From positions 25,120 to 89,119 of the forward strand of contig CAZPDT010000015.1 of assembly GCA_964585545.1 (NCBI GenBank): a stretch of DNA of 64,000 nucleotides, written 5' to 3'. Under the pieces are notes generated by a model, which made no database searches, was not told the DNA's origin, and saw nothing but the letters and a program-made list of their open reading frames with translations. The translations under genes were made by a program, and so were the position numbers. The stretch comes from Brumimicrobium sp964585545. GTDB lineage: Bacteria > Bacteroidota > Bacteroidia > Flavobacteriales_D > Crocinitomicaceae. Below are positions 25,225 through 34,192 of this stretch, one piece after another (the first letter of the stretch is position 1; each line of letters starts with the position of its first letter).

Positions 25225-26361
25225 TTAAACCTCAATTTTAGCGTCCAGTATTTTTAACACTTCTTCTGCAGCTTTTTTACTCGCCCCGCCCGCTCCTAAT
25301 ATTTTGAGTAAATCATCATAATCTCTTTTGAGGTCTTTATGTTTTCCTCCATCAGGTAAAATCAAATTCAATTCCTTTTCAATTTGTTTGGGATTGCACT
25401 CTTTCTGTATCAATTCTTTTACTGCTTCTTTTTCTAAAATCAAGTTGACCAAGCTGATGTATTCCACTTTGATAAGACGTTTGGCTATTTGATAGGATAT
25501 TGATGAACCCTTGTAGCAAACCACTTCTGGAACTCCAAACAAAGCCGTTTCCAATGTGGCTGTCCCAGACGTCACCAATGCTGCAGTGGCAATCGACAAC
25601 AAATCATAAGTTTCTCCATGAAACAAATGAATATCCTCTGAATATTTTAGAAATGGTTCATAAAAAGAAGGTGATAAAGCAGGAGCCCCAGCGATTACAA
25701 ATTGATAATCCTCAAAGTTGGCTATACTTTTTAGCATTATCGGTAATTTGGTTTTTATTTCTTGCTTTCTACTTCCTGGAAGCAATGCTATAATCGGTCT
25801 TTTATCTAAATTGTGCTTTTGATACAAATCAATTTTATCTGTTCGGGCAATAAATTGTTCTATAGCATCGAGTAGTGGATGACCAACATAGATCACATCA
25901 AACCCAAACCGTTCGTAAAATGCTTTCTCAAAAGGTAAAATCACCAACATCTGATCAACAACCTTTTTAATTTTATAAACTCTATTCTGCTTCCATGCCC
26001 AAACTTGTGGAGAAATGTAGTAAATTACTGGTATATTTTTTTCTTTTGCCCATTTGGCAATCCTCAAATTAAAGCCAGGATAATCAACGAGAATAAGCGC
26101 ATCAGGTTGATATTCTTGAATATCGTTTTTACAAAATTTAATGTTGTTCAGTATGGTGCGTAGGTTGGCAACCACTTCAATAAAGCCCATAAAAGCCAAT
26201 TCCGAGATGTGCTTAACGGGTTTCCCTTGAACTTCGGACATTTTATCCCCTCCCCAATATCGAAAATCTATAGAAGGTTTTTTCGCCAATAATGCCCGCA
26301 TTAAATTGGACGCATGTAAATCGCCCGAAGCCTCTCCTGCTATGGTATATACTTTTTTCAC
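25225..26361 (-). CDS. lpxB: Lipid-A-disaccharide synthase LpxB
   Basis: A glycosyltransferase (GT19) that joins UDP-2,3-diacylglucosamine and lipid X to form the disaccharide of lipid A, at the inner-membrane face. 378 residues, normal. It starts VYTIAGEASGDLHASNLMRAL, with DYPGFNLRIAKWAK, VIYYISPQVWAWKQNRVYKI, VGHPLLDAI, LLPGSRKQEIKTKLP and SGTATLETALFGVPEVVCYK, all family signatures. Its start overlaps the end of the small membrane protein gene by 4 nt, so it is translationally coupled in the surE-(membrane protein)-lpxB operon common in Bacteroidota. Confidence 0.97.
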   Translation of the reverse strand: MKKVYTIAGEASGDLHASNLMRALLAKKPSIDFRYWGGDKMSEVQGKPVKHISELAFMGFIEVVANLRTILNNIKFCKNDIQEYQPDALILVDYPGFNLRIAKWAKEKNIPVIYYISPQVWAWKQNRVYKIKKVVDQMLVILPFEKAFYERFGFDVIYVGHPLLDAIEQFIARTDKIDLYQKHNLDKRPIIALLPGSRKQEIKTKLPIMLKSIANFEDYQFVIAGAPALSPSFYEPFLKYSEDIHLFHGETYDLLSIATAALVTSGTATLETALFGVPEVVCYKGSSISYQIAKRLIKVEYISLVNLILEKEAVKELIQKECNPKQIEKELNLILPDGGKHKDLKRDYDDLLKILGAGGASKKAAEEVLKILDAKIEV

Positions 26362-26672
26362 AAAAGAATCAATATGGCAATAACAACAACATAAACAACC
26401 GTCACAACGACTAATCCTTCGGTAAAACGATTCATGCGCAACCTAAAATTACTAAAGTAGAACAATATCAAATTGGGCAATATAGGAAAGATAATAAAAT
26501 TGTTTTTATTGGTGGAACTTTGTTTTAAAAAATGCAGTATTTCTCCCAATGAATTTTCTCCATACTTCAATTGCCACAATATCGTTAGTGTTATGATTGG
26601 AAACAAAAGTCCAAAAATAAACCCTACAGAACGTTTGTCAATTTTTTGAGCAGCCCTACTTATTTTTCCCAT
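26358..26672 (-). CDS. Small membrane protein between surE and lpxB
   Basis: 104 residues from MGKISRAAQKIDKRSVGF, with three hydrophobic segments: FIFGLLFPIITLTILWQL, IIFPILPNLILFYF and GLVVVTVVYVVVIAILILL. No recognised domain, but small integral membrane proteins in this slot recur beside lpxB in Bacteroidota, which suggests a role in lipid A or envelope work (inference). An in-frame ATG 36 nt upstream would overlap surE by 26 nt and add 12 basic residues; I prefer the start that avoids this. Confidence 0.7.
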   Translation of the reverse strand: MGKISRAAQKIDKRSVGFIFGLLFPIITLTILWQLKYGENSLGEILHFLKQSSTNKNNFIIFPILPNLILFYFSNFRLRMNRFTEGLVVVTVVYVVVIAILILL

Positions 26673-26682
26673 TTTATGTGTT

Positions 26683-27453
26683 TTAGATTTCCCATTTCTT
26701 AAATTCATTAATTGTGTTGTGTGCTGTCATGTCAAATTGTGTGGGGACAATACTTACATAACCATTGTCTAAAGCCCAAATATCAGTATCTTCTTCCAAA
26801 TTTTCTCGATTAAATTCTCCTTTTAACCAAAAATAAGGTTTGCCAAATTGGTCTTCTCTCCTATCGAAACTGTCGTTCCAATAAGCCTTTGCTTGTCGGC
26901 ATATTTTAAGTCCTTTGATTTCTTCCTGAGCTAACCGAGGAATATTAACATTCAAACAAATATTTTCTGGTAACGTTTGTCCTAAAGCTTGCTTTACAAC
27001 ATCTTGAACAACTTGTTGAGAAGCAGTAAAATCAGCATTTGGATCAAAGTCTAATAAAGAAAAACCAATAGAAGGAATGTTAATCATTGCCCCTTCAATT
27101 GCAGCAGACATTGTTCCAGAATACAATACATTGGTTGCACTATTTTCGCCGTGATTGATTCCTGAAAGCAGTAAGTCGGGTTTACCTTGAATAACATCTG
27201 AAACAGCAATTTTTACACAGTCAACAGGCGTCCCTGAACAAGAAAATGCATTAAAATCACTGTACATTCTCGATTCTTCTAGTCGCAATACATCATTCAC
27301 AGTTATGGCGTGTCCCATTCCCGACTGAGGCTTGGTTGGTGCTACAATTACAATATCTCCAAAAGAAGCCGCAGCCTCAATTAAATTTCTTAAACCTTTG
27401 GCTTCTATTCCATCATCATTGGTGATCAATATAAGGGGACGATTTTTCGACAT
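26683..27453 (-). CDS. surE: 5'/3'-nucleotidase SurE
   Basis: Metal-dependent phosphatase acting on nucleoside 5'- and 3'-monophosphates, linked to stationary-phase survival. The start ILITNDDGIEAKGLRNL holds the metal-binding Asp pair (Asp13, Asp14). VVAPTKPQSGMGHAIT, SGTPVDCVKIAV and LLLSGINHGENSATNVLYSGT carry the other metal and phosphate ligands, and NVNIP is the family element. 256 residues. First gene of the surE-membrane protein-lpxB unit. Confidence 0.96.
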   Translation of the reverse strand: MSKNRPLILITNDDGIEAKGLRNLIEAAASFGDIVIVAPTKPQSGMGHAITVNDVLRLEESRMYSDFNAFSCSGTPVDCVKIAVSDVIQGKPDLLLSGINHGENSATNVLYSGTMSAAIEGAMINIPSIGFSLLDFDPNADFTASQQVVQDVVKQALGQTLPENICLNVNIPRLAQEEIKGLKICRQAKAYWNDSFDRREDQFGKPYFWLKGEFNRENLEEDTDIWALDNGYVSIVPTQFDMTAHNTINEFKKWEI

Positions 27454-27694
27454 AATATGATATTCTAGTACAATATATTGCGAAAATAATCAATAGTTTT
27501 CAGTTTTTACTGTTTCTTTTCTTTCCATTCAGTATTTTACTTTAAAATAACGCATGAATAGTTTAAGTAAAACAATTTATGGAATTTTATCAATAAAGCA
27601 CTCATAAAAGGAAATTGAACACGAATGTTTATATTTATCAAAAAAAATTAAACTATCTTTAATGATGATCAAGTTTAATATTGGATAAAGATTA

Positions 27695-28273
27695 ATGAAT
27701 ACTGGAAACAAATATCAATCCCTCTCTGATGCAGAACTTCTGCTCCAATACCGTTCGACAAAAGATAAAAAAATCATTGGAGAACTTTATGGACGATACG
27801 GACACCTTGTTTTTGGTATAGGACTAAAGTATTTTAAGAACAAGAATGATGCAGAAGATATAGTAATGGATATTTTTATGACATTGGACAAAAAGATTGA
27901 GAAACACAATATCAAATATTTCAAATCTTGGTTATATATGGTTACCAAGAACAATTGTTTGATGGTTTTACGTAAAAAAAATCCACATTCCGTTCCTATA
28001 AACGAAGAAATTATAACCTCTGAGAACACAGACAGTTCAATCGAGGAGAAAAAAATAACCGAAGGAAAAATAGAGAAGTTAGAAGCGGCTATAAAGGAAT
28101 TAAATCCGCCACAAGACAAAGTAATCTCACTTTTTTATATTCAACAATTGACTTATAAGGAAATTAGTGAACAGCTCAGTATTACCATAAATAAAGTGAA
28201 AAGTGCTATTCAAAATGGAAAGAGGAATTTAAAAATTAAATTAAAAGAACATGATCTTTTTAAATCTGCTTAA
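27695..28273 (+). CDS. ECF-type RNA polymerase sigma factor
   Basis: 192 residues with region 2 (LYGRYGHLVFGIGLKYFKNK, then DAEDIVMDIFMTLDKKIEKH and SWLYMVTKNNCLMVLRKKN) and region 4 (LNPPQDKVISLFYIQQLTYK, then EISEQLSITINKVKSAIQNG). Group IV sigma factors turn on a small regulon and are usually held by a membrane anti-sigma protein. Here the next gene, which overlaps by 23 nt, encodes a single-pass membrane protein that could do this. No autoregulatory promoter was identified. Confidence 0.93.
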   Translation: MNTGNKYQSLSDAELLLQYRSTKDKKIIGELYGRYGHLVFGIGLKYFKNKNDAEDIVMDIFMTLDKKIEKHNIKYFKSWLYMVTKNNCLMVLRKKNPHSVPINEEIITSENTDSSIEEKKITEGKIEKLEAAIKELNPPQDKVISLFYIQQLTYKEISEQLSITINKVKSAIQNGKRNLKIKLKEHDLFKSA

Positions 28274-29399
28274 TCGGATATTTGGTCCCAAAAAGCCCTT
28301 AAGTCGTCAAGAAATTGACGATTACAAACAAGGCAAGGGAAATCTACATGAAGTGGAAGTAAAGGCGTCTGGTTCTCAATTTGACGATGAAGCCTTAGAA
28401 GGATGGAGCAATACCGATACTTCTGTCCATGATGGAATGCAATCAAGTGATAGAAAAATAGAAGAATTTACCCATAATGAAACGGGAGACAATACAAAAA
28501 ACAACAGTGGTTTATTCCTCACTTTTGCTCTTTTTACTATTGCAATGATTGTATTGATTATCTTTACCTATCAAGGCAACGAAACCTTTGAAGAGCAGGT
28601 TCAAATAACACAAAAAGAACCTTCTTCGCCTTCTCAAATCGAAGAGGTAGATTTTTATAAAGGCCTTCCTTCAGATAAGCAAATAACAGCACATAATTTA
28701 ATTCCATCTGTGAATAAAGACAAGGTTGAAAATAAAAAACAAGATCGTAATCTTGATGCAAAAATAAAAGAAGAAACCACCAATGATCAAATGATTACTG
28801 ACAATGAGCAAGAAGTTATTGAACTGCCTGTGAAGTCAAAAAAGGAAGTTCCAAATTCCTCAAAAGACAATTTAATCTACTACAATGCCAAAGAGGTTTA
28901 TCTTCATAATTTAAAAAATGTGGACTATCGCTCTTATAGGAATCGCCCCATAAAGACGGACATTGATTTAAACATTGGAACGCCTGCGAATCAATCGTTG
29001 CGAAAAGAAAGAGAGGAAATGCCTATTGTTCGAAAAAAAGATATACCCTATATCGACTACCTTACAAATACTGCTGAATTGTTTAGTCTTGGAAAATATA
29101 AATTGGCTTTAAAACGGTATTTAACCATTCTTGAAACCTATCCAGATGACGTAAATGCAAACTTTTATGGAGGATTATGCTATTATAATTTGGGGCAGTT
29201 TGAAAAAGCAAAAGAACATTTAAAAAATTCTTTTGCAGTAGGTTATGGCAATTTCAGACAAGAAGCTATGTGGTTTGGTGCAAAAGCCAATTACGAGTTA
29301 CACAACGATATAAAAACAAGGTATTTGCTTAAAAAAATCATTAAAGAGGATGCCTTCTATGCTGAACAAGCCAAGGAACTATTGAAAAAATTAGAATAA
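28251..29399 (+). CDS. Membrane TPR protein, putative partner of the ECF sigma factor
   Basis: 382 residues. The ~80-residue N-terminal cytoplasmic part (LNRIFGPKKPLSRQEIDDYK, then acidic) is followed by one helix (LFLTFALFTIAMIVLIIFTY) and a long, charged, low-complexity periplasmic linker. A C-terminal TPR-like region ends it (LFSLGKYKLALKRYLTILET, then NFYGGLCYYNLGQFEKAKEH). Position and topology suggest an anti-sigma or signal-transducing role: the N-terminus could bind sigma and the outer part sense the envelope. No ZAS/anti-sigma zinc motif is present, so this remains inference. Confidence 0.75.
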   Translation: MIFLNLLNRIFGPKKPLSRQEIDDYKQGKGNLHEVEVKASGSQFDDEALEGWSNTDTSVHDGMQSSDRKIEEFTHNETGDNTKNNSGLFLTFALFTIAMIVLIIFTYQGNETFEEQVQITQKEPSSPSQIEEVDFYKGLPSDKQITAHNLIPSVNKDKVENKKQDRNLDAKIKEETTNDQMITDNEQEVIELPVKSKKEVPNSSKDNLIYYNAKEVYLHNLKNVDYRSYRNRPIKTDIDLNIGTPANQSLRKEREEMPIVRKKDIPYIDYLTNTAELFSLGKYKLALKRYLTILETYPDDVNANFYGGLCYYNLGQFEKAKEHLKNSFAVGYGNFRQEAMWFGAKANYELHNDIKTRYLLKKIIKEDAFYAEQAKELLKKLE

Positions 29400-29483
29400 T
29401 TTGGACGGTATCAACAGACACTTGACTTCCCGATCAGCCACTGATAAAACCGAGCATTTGGTCTTCTTAGCCCACAGTCAATA

Positions 29484-30656
29484 TTAGTAAAACGTTTTTC
29501 CTTCCCTCGCCATTCTTTTTAACAATGGACTTGGACGGTAGCGGTCTTCACCATATTCTTCAAACAAAATTTGAATTTGCTGTAACACCTTATCAATCCC
29601 TATTTCTTCTGCCCATCTCAATAAACCTTTAGGATAATTGACGCCTTTGGTCATGGCCAAATCGATATCCTCTTTGGAGGCAATATTCAAAAACAAAGCG
29701 TCAGCGGCCTCATTGATTAACATGACCAAAATACGATTGAGGATTTGTTCTCCTAGTTCTGCAATTTTCTGAGGCGTTTGTTGGGGAGCGTTTTCACTAT
29801 AATCATAATATCCTCGCCCTGATTTTCTGCCGAGATAACCAGCCTCAGCATGGCGCTTTTGTGTGAATGATGGTTTGTACCTTGGATCGTAGTAAAACGC
29901 TTTAAAAACAGTTTCAGTCACAGTATAGTTCACATCATTTCCTATGTAATCCATCAAAGTAAAAGGTCCCATCCGAAAACCTCCTAATGCTGTCATTGCC
30001 CAATCAATTGTAGCAAAGTCAGCAATTCCCTCTTCATAAATCCGAAGTGCTTCACCATAAAATGGACGCGCTACCCTATTCACAATGAAACCAGGCGTAT
30101 CTTTTGCTAAAACAGTTACCTTATTCCACGAATCAACAATTGATTTTGCTTTTCCTGTGACAACTTCATCAGTCTGAACTGCTGGAGTAATCTCCACCAA
30201 AGGCATCAACGGAGCAGGATTAAAAAAATGAATGCCTATAATTCGATTTGGAAACTCTAATGCCCCTCCAATAGACGCTATAGAAAGTGAAGAAGTATTT
30301 GAAGCCAAAATGCATTTTTTATCGACGATTTTCTCTAACTGCTCAAAAACAGAATGCTTTATTTCAATATTTTCAACAATGGCCTCAATAACAAGTGCTG
30401 AACCAGCAAAGTCATTCATATCTGTTGAAAAAAATATTCGCTCTAACAATTCATCTCCAAATGATTGTGTCCATTTTCCTTTTTCTATCAACCGATCGAC
30501 GATTTTATTTAGCTTGTCTTTTGCATTTTCAATTGCTTTTTTATTGACATCCACAAGTATCACTTCATGACCAGACTGTGCTGCAACTTGAGCTATTCCC
30601 GTACCCATCGTTCCTGCCCCTAATACACCAACCTTGAATTTATTTGTCTCTTTCAT
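29484..30656 (-). CDS. 3-hydroxyacyl-CoA dehydrogenase, PaaH-like
   Basis: 390 residues. NAD-binding VGVLGAGTMGTGIAQVAA (residues ~9-26), VEAIVENIEIKHSVF, CILASNTSSLSI, IGIHFFNPAPLMPLVEI (catalytic His) and FIVNRVARPFYGEALRI are the standard 3HCDH pieces. A second, partial 3HCDH-C domain (LINEAADALFLNIASKEDID, then GLLRWAEEIG) follows, as in PaaH/FadB2-type enzymes. It oxidises (S)-3-hydroxyacyl-CoA to 3-oxoacyl-CoA. Together with the PaaG-like gene upstream on the same strand it suggests phenylacetyl-CoA breakdown or another beta-oxidation route; no other paa genes are present here. Confidence 0.92.
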   Translation of the reverse strand: MKETNKFKVGVLGAGTMGTGIAQVAAQSGHEVILVDVNKKAIENAKDKLNKIVDRLIEKGKWTQSFGDELLERIFFSTDMNDFAGSALVIEAIVENIEIKHSVFEQLEKIVDKKCILASNTSSLSIASIGGALEFPNRIIGIHFFNPAPLMPLVEITPAVQTDEVVTGKAKSIVDSWNKVTVLAKDTPGFIVNRVARPFYGEALRIYEEGIADFATIDWAMTALGGFRMGPFTLMDYIGNDVNYTVTETVFKAFYYDPRYKPSFTQKRHAEAGYLGRKSGRGYYDYSENAPQQTPQKIAELGEQILNRILVMLINEAADALFLNIASKEDIDLAMTKGVNYPKGLLRWAEEIGIDKVLQQIQILFEEYGEDRYRPSPLLKRMAREGKTFY

Positions 30657-30669
30657 TTTTCTTTAATTT

Positions 30670-30789
30670 TGTAATTCCCCCAATTCGTAATTGAACCATT
30701 CATAATTCGTAATTCCCCAATTCATAATTCGTAATTCCCCAATTCATAATTCGTAATTAAACCATTCGTAATTAAACCATTCCCAATTG
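30670..30789. repeat. Tandem AATTCGTAATTC-type repeat (copy 2), 22-bp period
   Basis: About five imperfect copies of CATAATTCGTAATTCCCCAA with variants AATTAAACC. It separates the PaaG-like and PaaH-like genes on the same strand, so it lies inside a probable operon. Same words as the array at 14523-14623. Confidence 0.85.
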
Positions 30790-30792
30790 ATT

Positions 30793-31566
30793 CTACTTTC
30801 CTTTAAACTCGGGTTTCCTTTTCTCTAAAAATGCCGTTGTTCCTTCTTTATAATCTTCTGTTCGACCCGCTTCAGCCTGTAACTTTCTTTCGAGTTCCAA
30901 TTGAAGTTGTAGTGTATTATCAAATGAAGTATTTATTAATCTTTTGGTTAATCCCAATCCTTTGGTAGGCATGTTTGCCATTTTTGCACCCAATTGATTA
31001 ACGTACTCATCAAAATCTTCGTCTTCAATGGCCTTATAAATCATATTCATTGCTTCGGCTTCTTCTGCCTTTACTTTATCTCCAGTCATCATTAATGCTG
31101 ATGCCTTTTGGACACCGATAATTCGAGGCAAGAAAAAAGTACCCGCCGAGTCTGGAATCAATCCTATAGCAGAAAATGCTTGAATAAAGGAGGCGGATTT
31201 TTTAGCCACTACAATATCACATGCCAGAGCGATGTTCGCCCCTGCTCCAGCAGCTACTCCATTAACAGCAGCTATAATAGGTTTTTCTATTTCACGTAGT
31301 TTCATTATAATCGGATTATAATACTCTGTAACAATACTTTCCAATTCTGGTCCATCTTTAGCTGTAGCCTCTGCTAAATCTTGTCCTGCACAAAATGCCT
31401 TTCCTTCTCCCGTAATAATGATTGCGCGAACAGTATCATCATTCTTACATTCATCCAATGCTTTTTGAAATGCCTTTGCCAATTCATAATTAAAACTATT
31501 GAACTTATCGGGACGATTCAATTTGATTGTTACTAACCCTTCCTGTTGTGAATATTCTATTACCAT
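30793..31566 (-). CDS. Enoyl-CoA hydratase/isomerase, PaaG-like
   Basis: 257 residues of the crotonase family. KAFCAGQDLAEAT and AAVNGVAAGAGANIALACDI form the oxyanion hole (FCAGxD and AAGAG). AFSAIGLIPDSAGTFFLPRI has the Asp used by PaaG-type isomerases where classic hydratases have Glu. The C-terminus AEAGRTEDYKEGTTAFLEKR with KPEFKGK matches PaaG. Probable reaction: isomerisation of 1,2-epoxyphenylacetyl-CoA to oxepin-CoA or a related delta3-delta2 isomerisation. Same strand as the PaaH-like gene but a 136-bp repeat-filled gap lies between. Confidence 0.9.
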   Translation of the reverse strand: MVIEYSQQEGLVTIKLNRPDKFNSFNYELAKAFQKALDECKNDDTVRAIIITGEGKAFCAGQDLAEATAKDGPELESIVTEYYNPIIMKLREIEKPIIAAVNGVAAGAGANIALACDIVVAKKSASFIQAFSAIGLIPDSAGTFFLPRIIGVQKASALMMTGDKVKAEEAEAMNMIYKAIEDEDFDEYVNQLGAKMANMPTKGLGLTKRLINTSFDNTLQLQLELERKLQAEAGRTEDYKEGTTAFLEKRKPEFKGK

Positions 31567-31672
31567 TGTATTTCTTTTTTGCTAAAAATAGAAAGAAAGC
31601 TTTATAATTTAGAATAAACTGTAGTGATTTTTATTAAAATCTATTCATCTTTGAAATTCCAAAGAAACAACA

Positions 31673-32263
31673 ATGAAAAAAAAATATTTTGCCATCTATA
31701 AACCGTATGGAATGCTCAGTCAATTTACAGGCGGTGCGGGTGCTCATTTGCTCGGCGACTTAGCTACATTCCCTAAAGATGTTTATCCTATTGGTCGTTT
31801 GGACAAAACAAGTGAAGGTTTACTTTTACTAAGCAATGACAATCATTTTATCAATCGGGTACTGGAGCCCAAGAAAAAACTCGAAAAAACTTATTATGTT
31901 CAAGTGGACAATACCATTACAGAAGAAGCGTGTCAAGAATTAGAAGCAGGTGAAATCACAATAAAGCACAACGGAAAACAACATCAAGTTTTACCCGCAC
32001 TATGCAAAAGAATAGAGCCACCTCATTTACCAAAGCGCCGTGTTCCTATTCGTTACCGTAAAAATATACCAACCAGCTGGATTGAATTGCGCTTAAAAGA
32101 AGGGAAAAATCGTCAAGTTAGAAAAATGACTGCTGCTGTGGGTTTTCCAACTTTGCGTTTGGTACGATATGCTATTGGAAATTTCGAATTGGGCAAAATG
32201 CAGCCTGGCGACGTAGTTGAGATAAAACCCCAACAAGTAGTTCCAGATTGGTTCAATACGTAA
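31673..32263 (+). CDS. 23S rRNA pseudouridine synthase, RsuA/RluE type
   Basis: 196 residues, without an S4 domain. AIYKPYGMLSQFTGG is motif I; PIGRLDKTSEGLLLLSND holds the catalytic Asp (GRLDxxxxGL). SWIELRLKEGKNRQVRKMTA is the Arg/Lys-rich family motif and FPTLRLVRYAIGNFELG the end. Closest in length and pattern to RluE (U2457 of 23S rRNA), but I give no symbol since RluF/RsuA cannot be excluded. Its end overlaps the convergent gre gene by 11 nt. Confidence 0.93.
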   Translation: MKKKYFAIYKPYGMLSQFTGGAGAHLLGDLATFPKDVYPIGRLDKTSEGLLLLSNDNHFINRVLEPKKKLEKTYYVQVDNTITEEACQELEAGEITIKHNGKQHQVLPALCKRIEPPHLPKRRVPIRYRKNIPTSWIELRLKEGKNRQVRKMTAAVGFPTLRLVRYAIGNFELGKMQPGDVVEIKPQQVVPDWFNT

Positions 32264-32753
32264 TTTTAACAACCTTTAATTTGCGTTCCTCCCCCCCTAA
32301 GTTTAAAGTTGTTTCTTCTCCTTCCTTTTTCCCTATTAACGCTTTTGCAATAGGTGCAACAAATGCCACCTTTTTTTTCTTAATATTGGCTTCATCTACA
32401 CCTACAATTTTTAAGGTTACCGCTTTTTGAGCTGAATCAATCTTATAAGTTACTGTCGCTCCAAATCTTACTTCTCCATCATTTTGGTCTTTTAAATCAA
32501 GCACACGTGCCGAATTGATCCTTTCATTCAGCAAATTTAGTTTTCCATCAATCTCAGCAGATTTCCTTCGTTTTTCACGTTCATCTTTACTTTCAAAAGT
32601 CGATAATTCTTTCAGAAGTTCTTCTTTTTCATTTTCTAAAGCTTGAAAACCTTCGGGGGTAACATAATTGGTTGTGCCATCAGGCAACGCTGCCCGTGGT
32701 GGAATCATAGGCGGTTCTTCTTGATCTCCTTCTTTTACAAATCCCCTGCTCAT
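32253..32753 (-). CDS. GreA/GreB family transcription elongation factor
   Basis: 166 residues. A conserved leader (MSRGFVKEGDQEEPPMIPPR, then AALPDGTTNYVTPEGF) precedes a coiled coil (LENEKEELLKELSTFESKDE onwards). The C-terminal FKBP-like domain has VRFGATVTYKI and LIGKKEGEE. Such factors enter the RNA polymerase secondary channel and stimulate cleavage of backtracked RNA. The coiled-coil tip is DEREKRRKS-like rather than the plain acidic pair of GreA, so activity may differ. Convergent with the pseudouridine synthase. Confidence 0.9.
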   Translation of the reverse strand: MSRGFVKEGDQEEPPMIPPRAALPDGTTNYVTPEGFQALENEKEELLKELSTFESKDEREKRRKSAEIDGKLNLLNERINSARVLDLKDQNDGEVRFGATVTYKIDSAQKAVTLKIVGVDEANIKKKKVAFVAPIAKALIGKKEGEETTLNLGGEERKLKVVKITY

Positions 32754-32900
32754 AGCGTGATAGTTTAATGATTTTCTTTAATAAATGATTATGATTAAAA
32801 GTAGTAAAAAAAATTAAATTGACCTTATTTCACAAGAAAGATATCGATTCATCACAAACTGATGGTAGATAGATTTTTTGTACATTTACATCAAAAATGC

Positions 32901-33551
32901 ATGAAAAGCACAACCCGATATTCATTCTTTCTTTTTCTCGTTCTTATACTGGTAGGATGCGTTCCTGATACATCGAAGAACAAAAATGTAAAGAACATAA
33001 AAAAGATTGAATCCCGCGGAAATCTCAAATATTTTAAAGACCGATATGAACAAGAGATCTATTCCCCTATCGATAAACAACATGGGTTTTACATTACCTT
33101 ACCAGAATGCTTTGAATTTCGACCCTATTCATCATTTAGCTTGAAAAATCAATTTACCTACATTTGTGATAAACATGCGACTTTTATCTCCGTTGATCAT
33201 ATATCGAAAGAGGAAATTTCATATTATAAAGACTATTTTGAGAACAAAAAAACCAAATCGCAAAGCAACCTCAACATTTTAAGAGATTATATAATGGAAA
33301 TTCGATTTGTTGGTTTAAATGAAGCTCAAAAATCAGTTTATTCTACAAGTAGAACTTACAACAATAAAACAATGCTTCTGGGAACTGTTATGGGCAAAGT
33401 AAGTACTTACGACGATGAACTTTCTTACCAATTTGGTGTTATAGCTATAGACGATACTTATTATGTTTTACAAGCAATATCAGAGGTGAACAATTTTAAG
33501 TATTTGCGTCGAGATATTATAGAAATCTTTAAAAGTTTTAGAGCCAGCTAA
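32901..33551 (+). CDS. Hypothetical lipoprotein
   Basis: 216 residues from the ATG giving MKSTTRYSFFLFLVLILVGC, a lipoprotein signal with lipobox ILVGC; an upstream Met adds 13 unlike residues. The mature part starts with a Lys-rich linker (SKNKNVKNIKKIESRG) and then an alpha/beta region (KQHGFYITLPECFEFRPYSS, FGVIAIDDTYYVLQAISEVN). The pattern resembles PsbP/DUF1795-like stress proteins, but I cannot name the family. Co-directional with the NUDIX gene, 11 bp apart. Confidence 0.75.
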   Translation: MKSTTRYSFFLFLVLILVGCVPDTSKNKNVKNIKKIESRGNLKYFKDRYEQEIYSPIDKQHGFYITLPECFEFRPYSSFSLKNQFTYICDKHATFISVDHISKEEISYYKDYFENKKTKSQSNLNILRDYIMEIRFVGLNEAQKSVYSTSRTYNNKTMLLGTVMGKVSTYDDELSYQFGVIAIDDTYYVLQAISEVNNFKYLRRDIIEIFKSFRAS

Positions 33552-33562
33552 TTGAGAAAATT

Positions 33563-34192
33563 ATGCATTTATCGGTTAATTTTATAAAAGATAAATTCCA
33601 GCACCCACTCCCTGGTGAAGCTGCTCACATTCCATTATCTCCTTCAGGTAGAGGAAAGTCTTCTGAAGCACTTTCTAAGGTGTCCCATTTTAAAGAAAGT
33701 GCAGTTGCTCTTATACTTTATGAAAACCACAAGAAACTTAACAGTATACTCATTCAACGACAGATATACAAAGGGTATCATAGCGGACAAGTATGTTTTC
33801 CAGGTGGAAAGAGAGAAGATTTTGATGCTAATTTAGAAGAAACCGCAATCCGTGAAAGTATTGAAGAAATCGGTCTGCAAAAAGAGAAGTTCAATTTATT
33901 AGGAGAACTAACACCTGTATATATTCCTGTAAGTAACTTTAGAATTCAGCCGTATGTAATCCATTATAACGATACCCCACTCTTTTCTCCAGATACTAGA
34001 GAGGTTAAAGAAGTCTTTTCATTTCCAATTGAACAGTTGTCTCAAAAAAACATCATTAAAAAGTCAAGAATTCAATTTTCTAACGGTGAAGTTCTAAACG
34101 ATGTTCCACACTTCACTCTCAACGGAAAGATTGTCTGGGGCGCTACTGCTTTAATTTTAAATGAGTTTAGGAGTCTGATCACTCAGACTTAA
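33563..34192 (+). CDS. NUDIX hydrolase, CoA-pyrophosphatase-like
   Basis: 209 residues. NUDIX box with CoA-ase type spacing: CFPGGKREDFDANLEETAIR followed by ESIEEIGL (the REUxEE core). IQRQIYKGYHSGQVCFPGG upstream is the UPF0035/CoA-diphosphatase leader. It probably splits CoA or oxidised CoA into phosphopantetheine and 3',5'-ADP, but other dinucleotides are possible. Follows the lipoprotein gene by 11 bp; its 3' end overlaps the convergent AlbA_2 gene by 14 nt. Confidence 0.88.
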   Translation: MHLSVNFIKDKFQHPLPGEAAHIPLSPSGRGKSSEALSKVSHFKESAVALILYENHKKLNSILIQRQIYKGYHSGQVCFPGGKREDFDANLEETAIRESIEEIGLQKEKFNLLGELTPVYIPVSNFRIQPYVIHYNDTPLFSPDTREVKEVFSFPIEQLSQKNIIKKSRIQFSNGEVLNDVPHFTLNGKIVWGATALILNEFRSLITQT

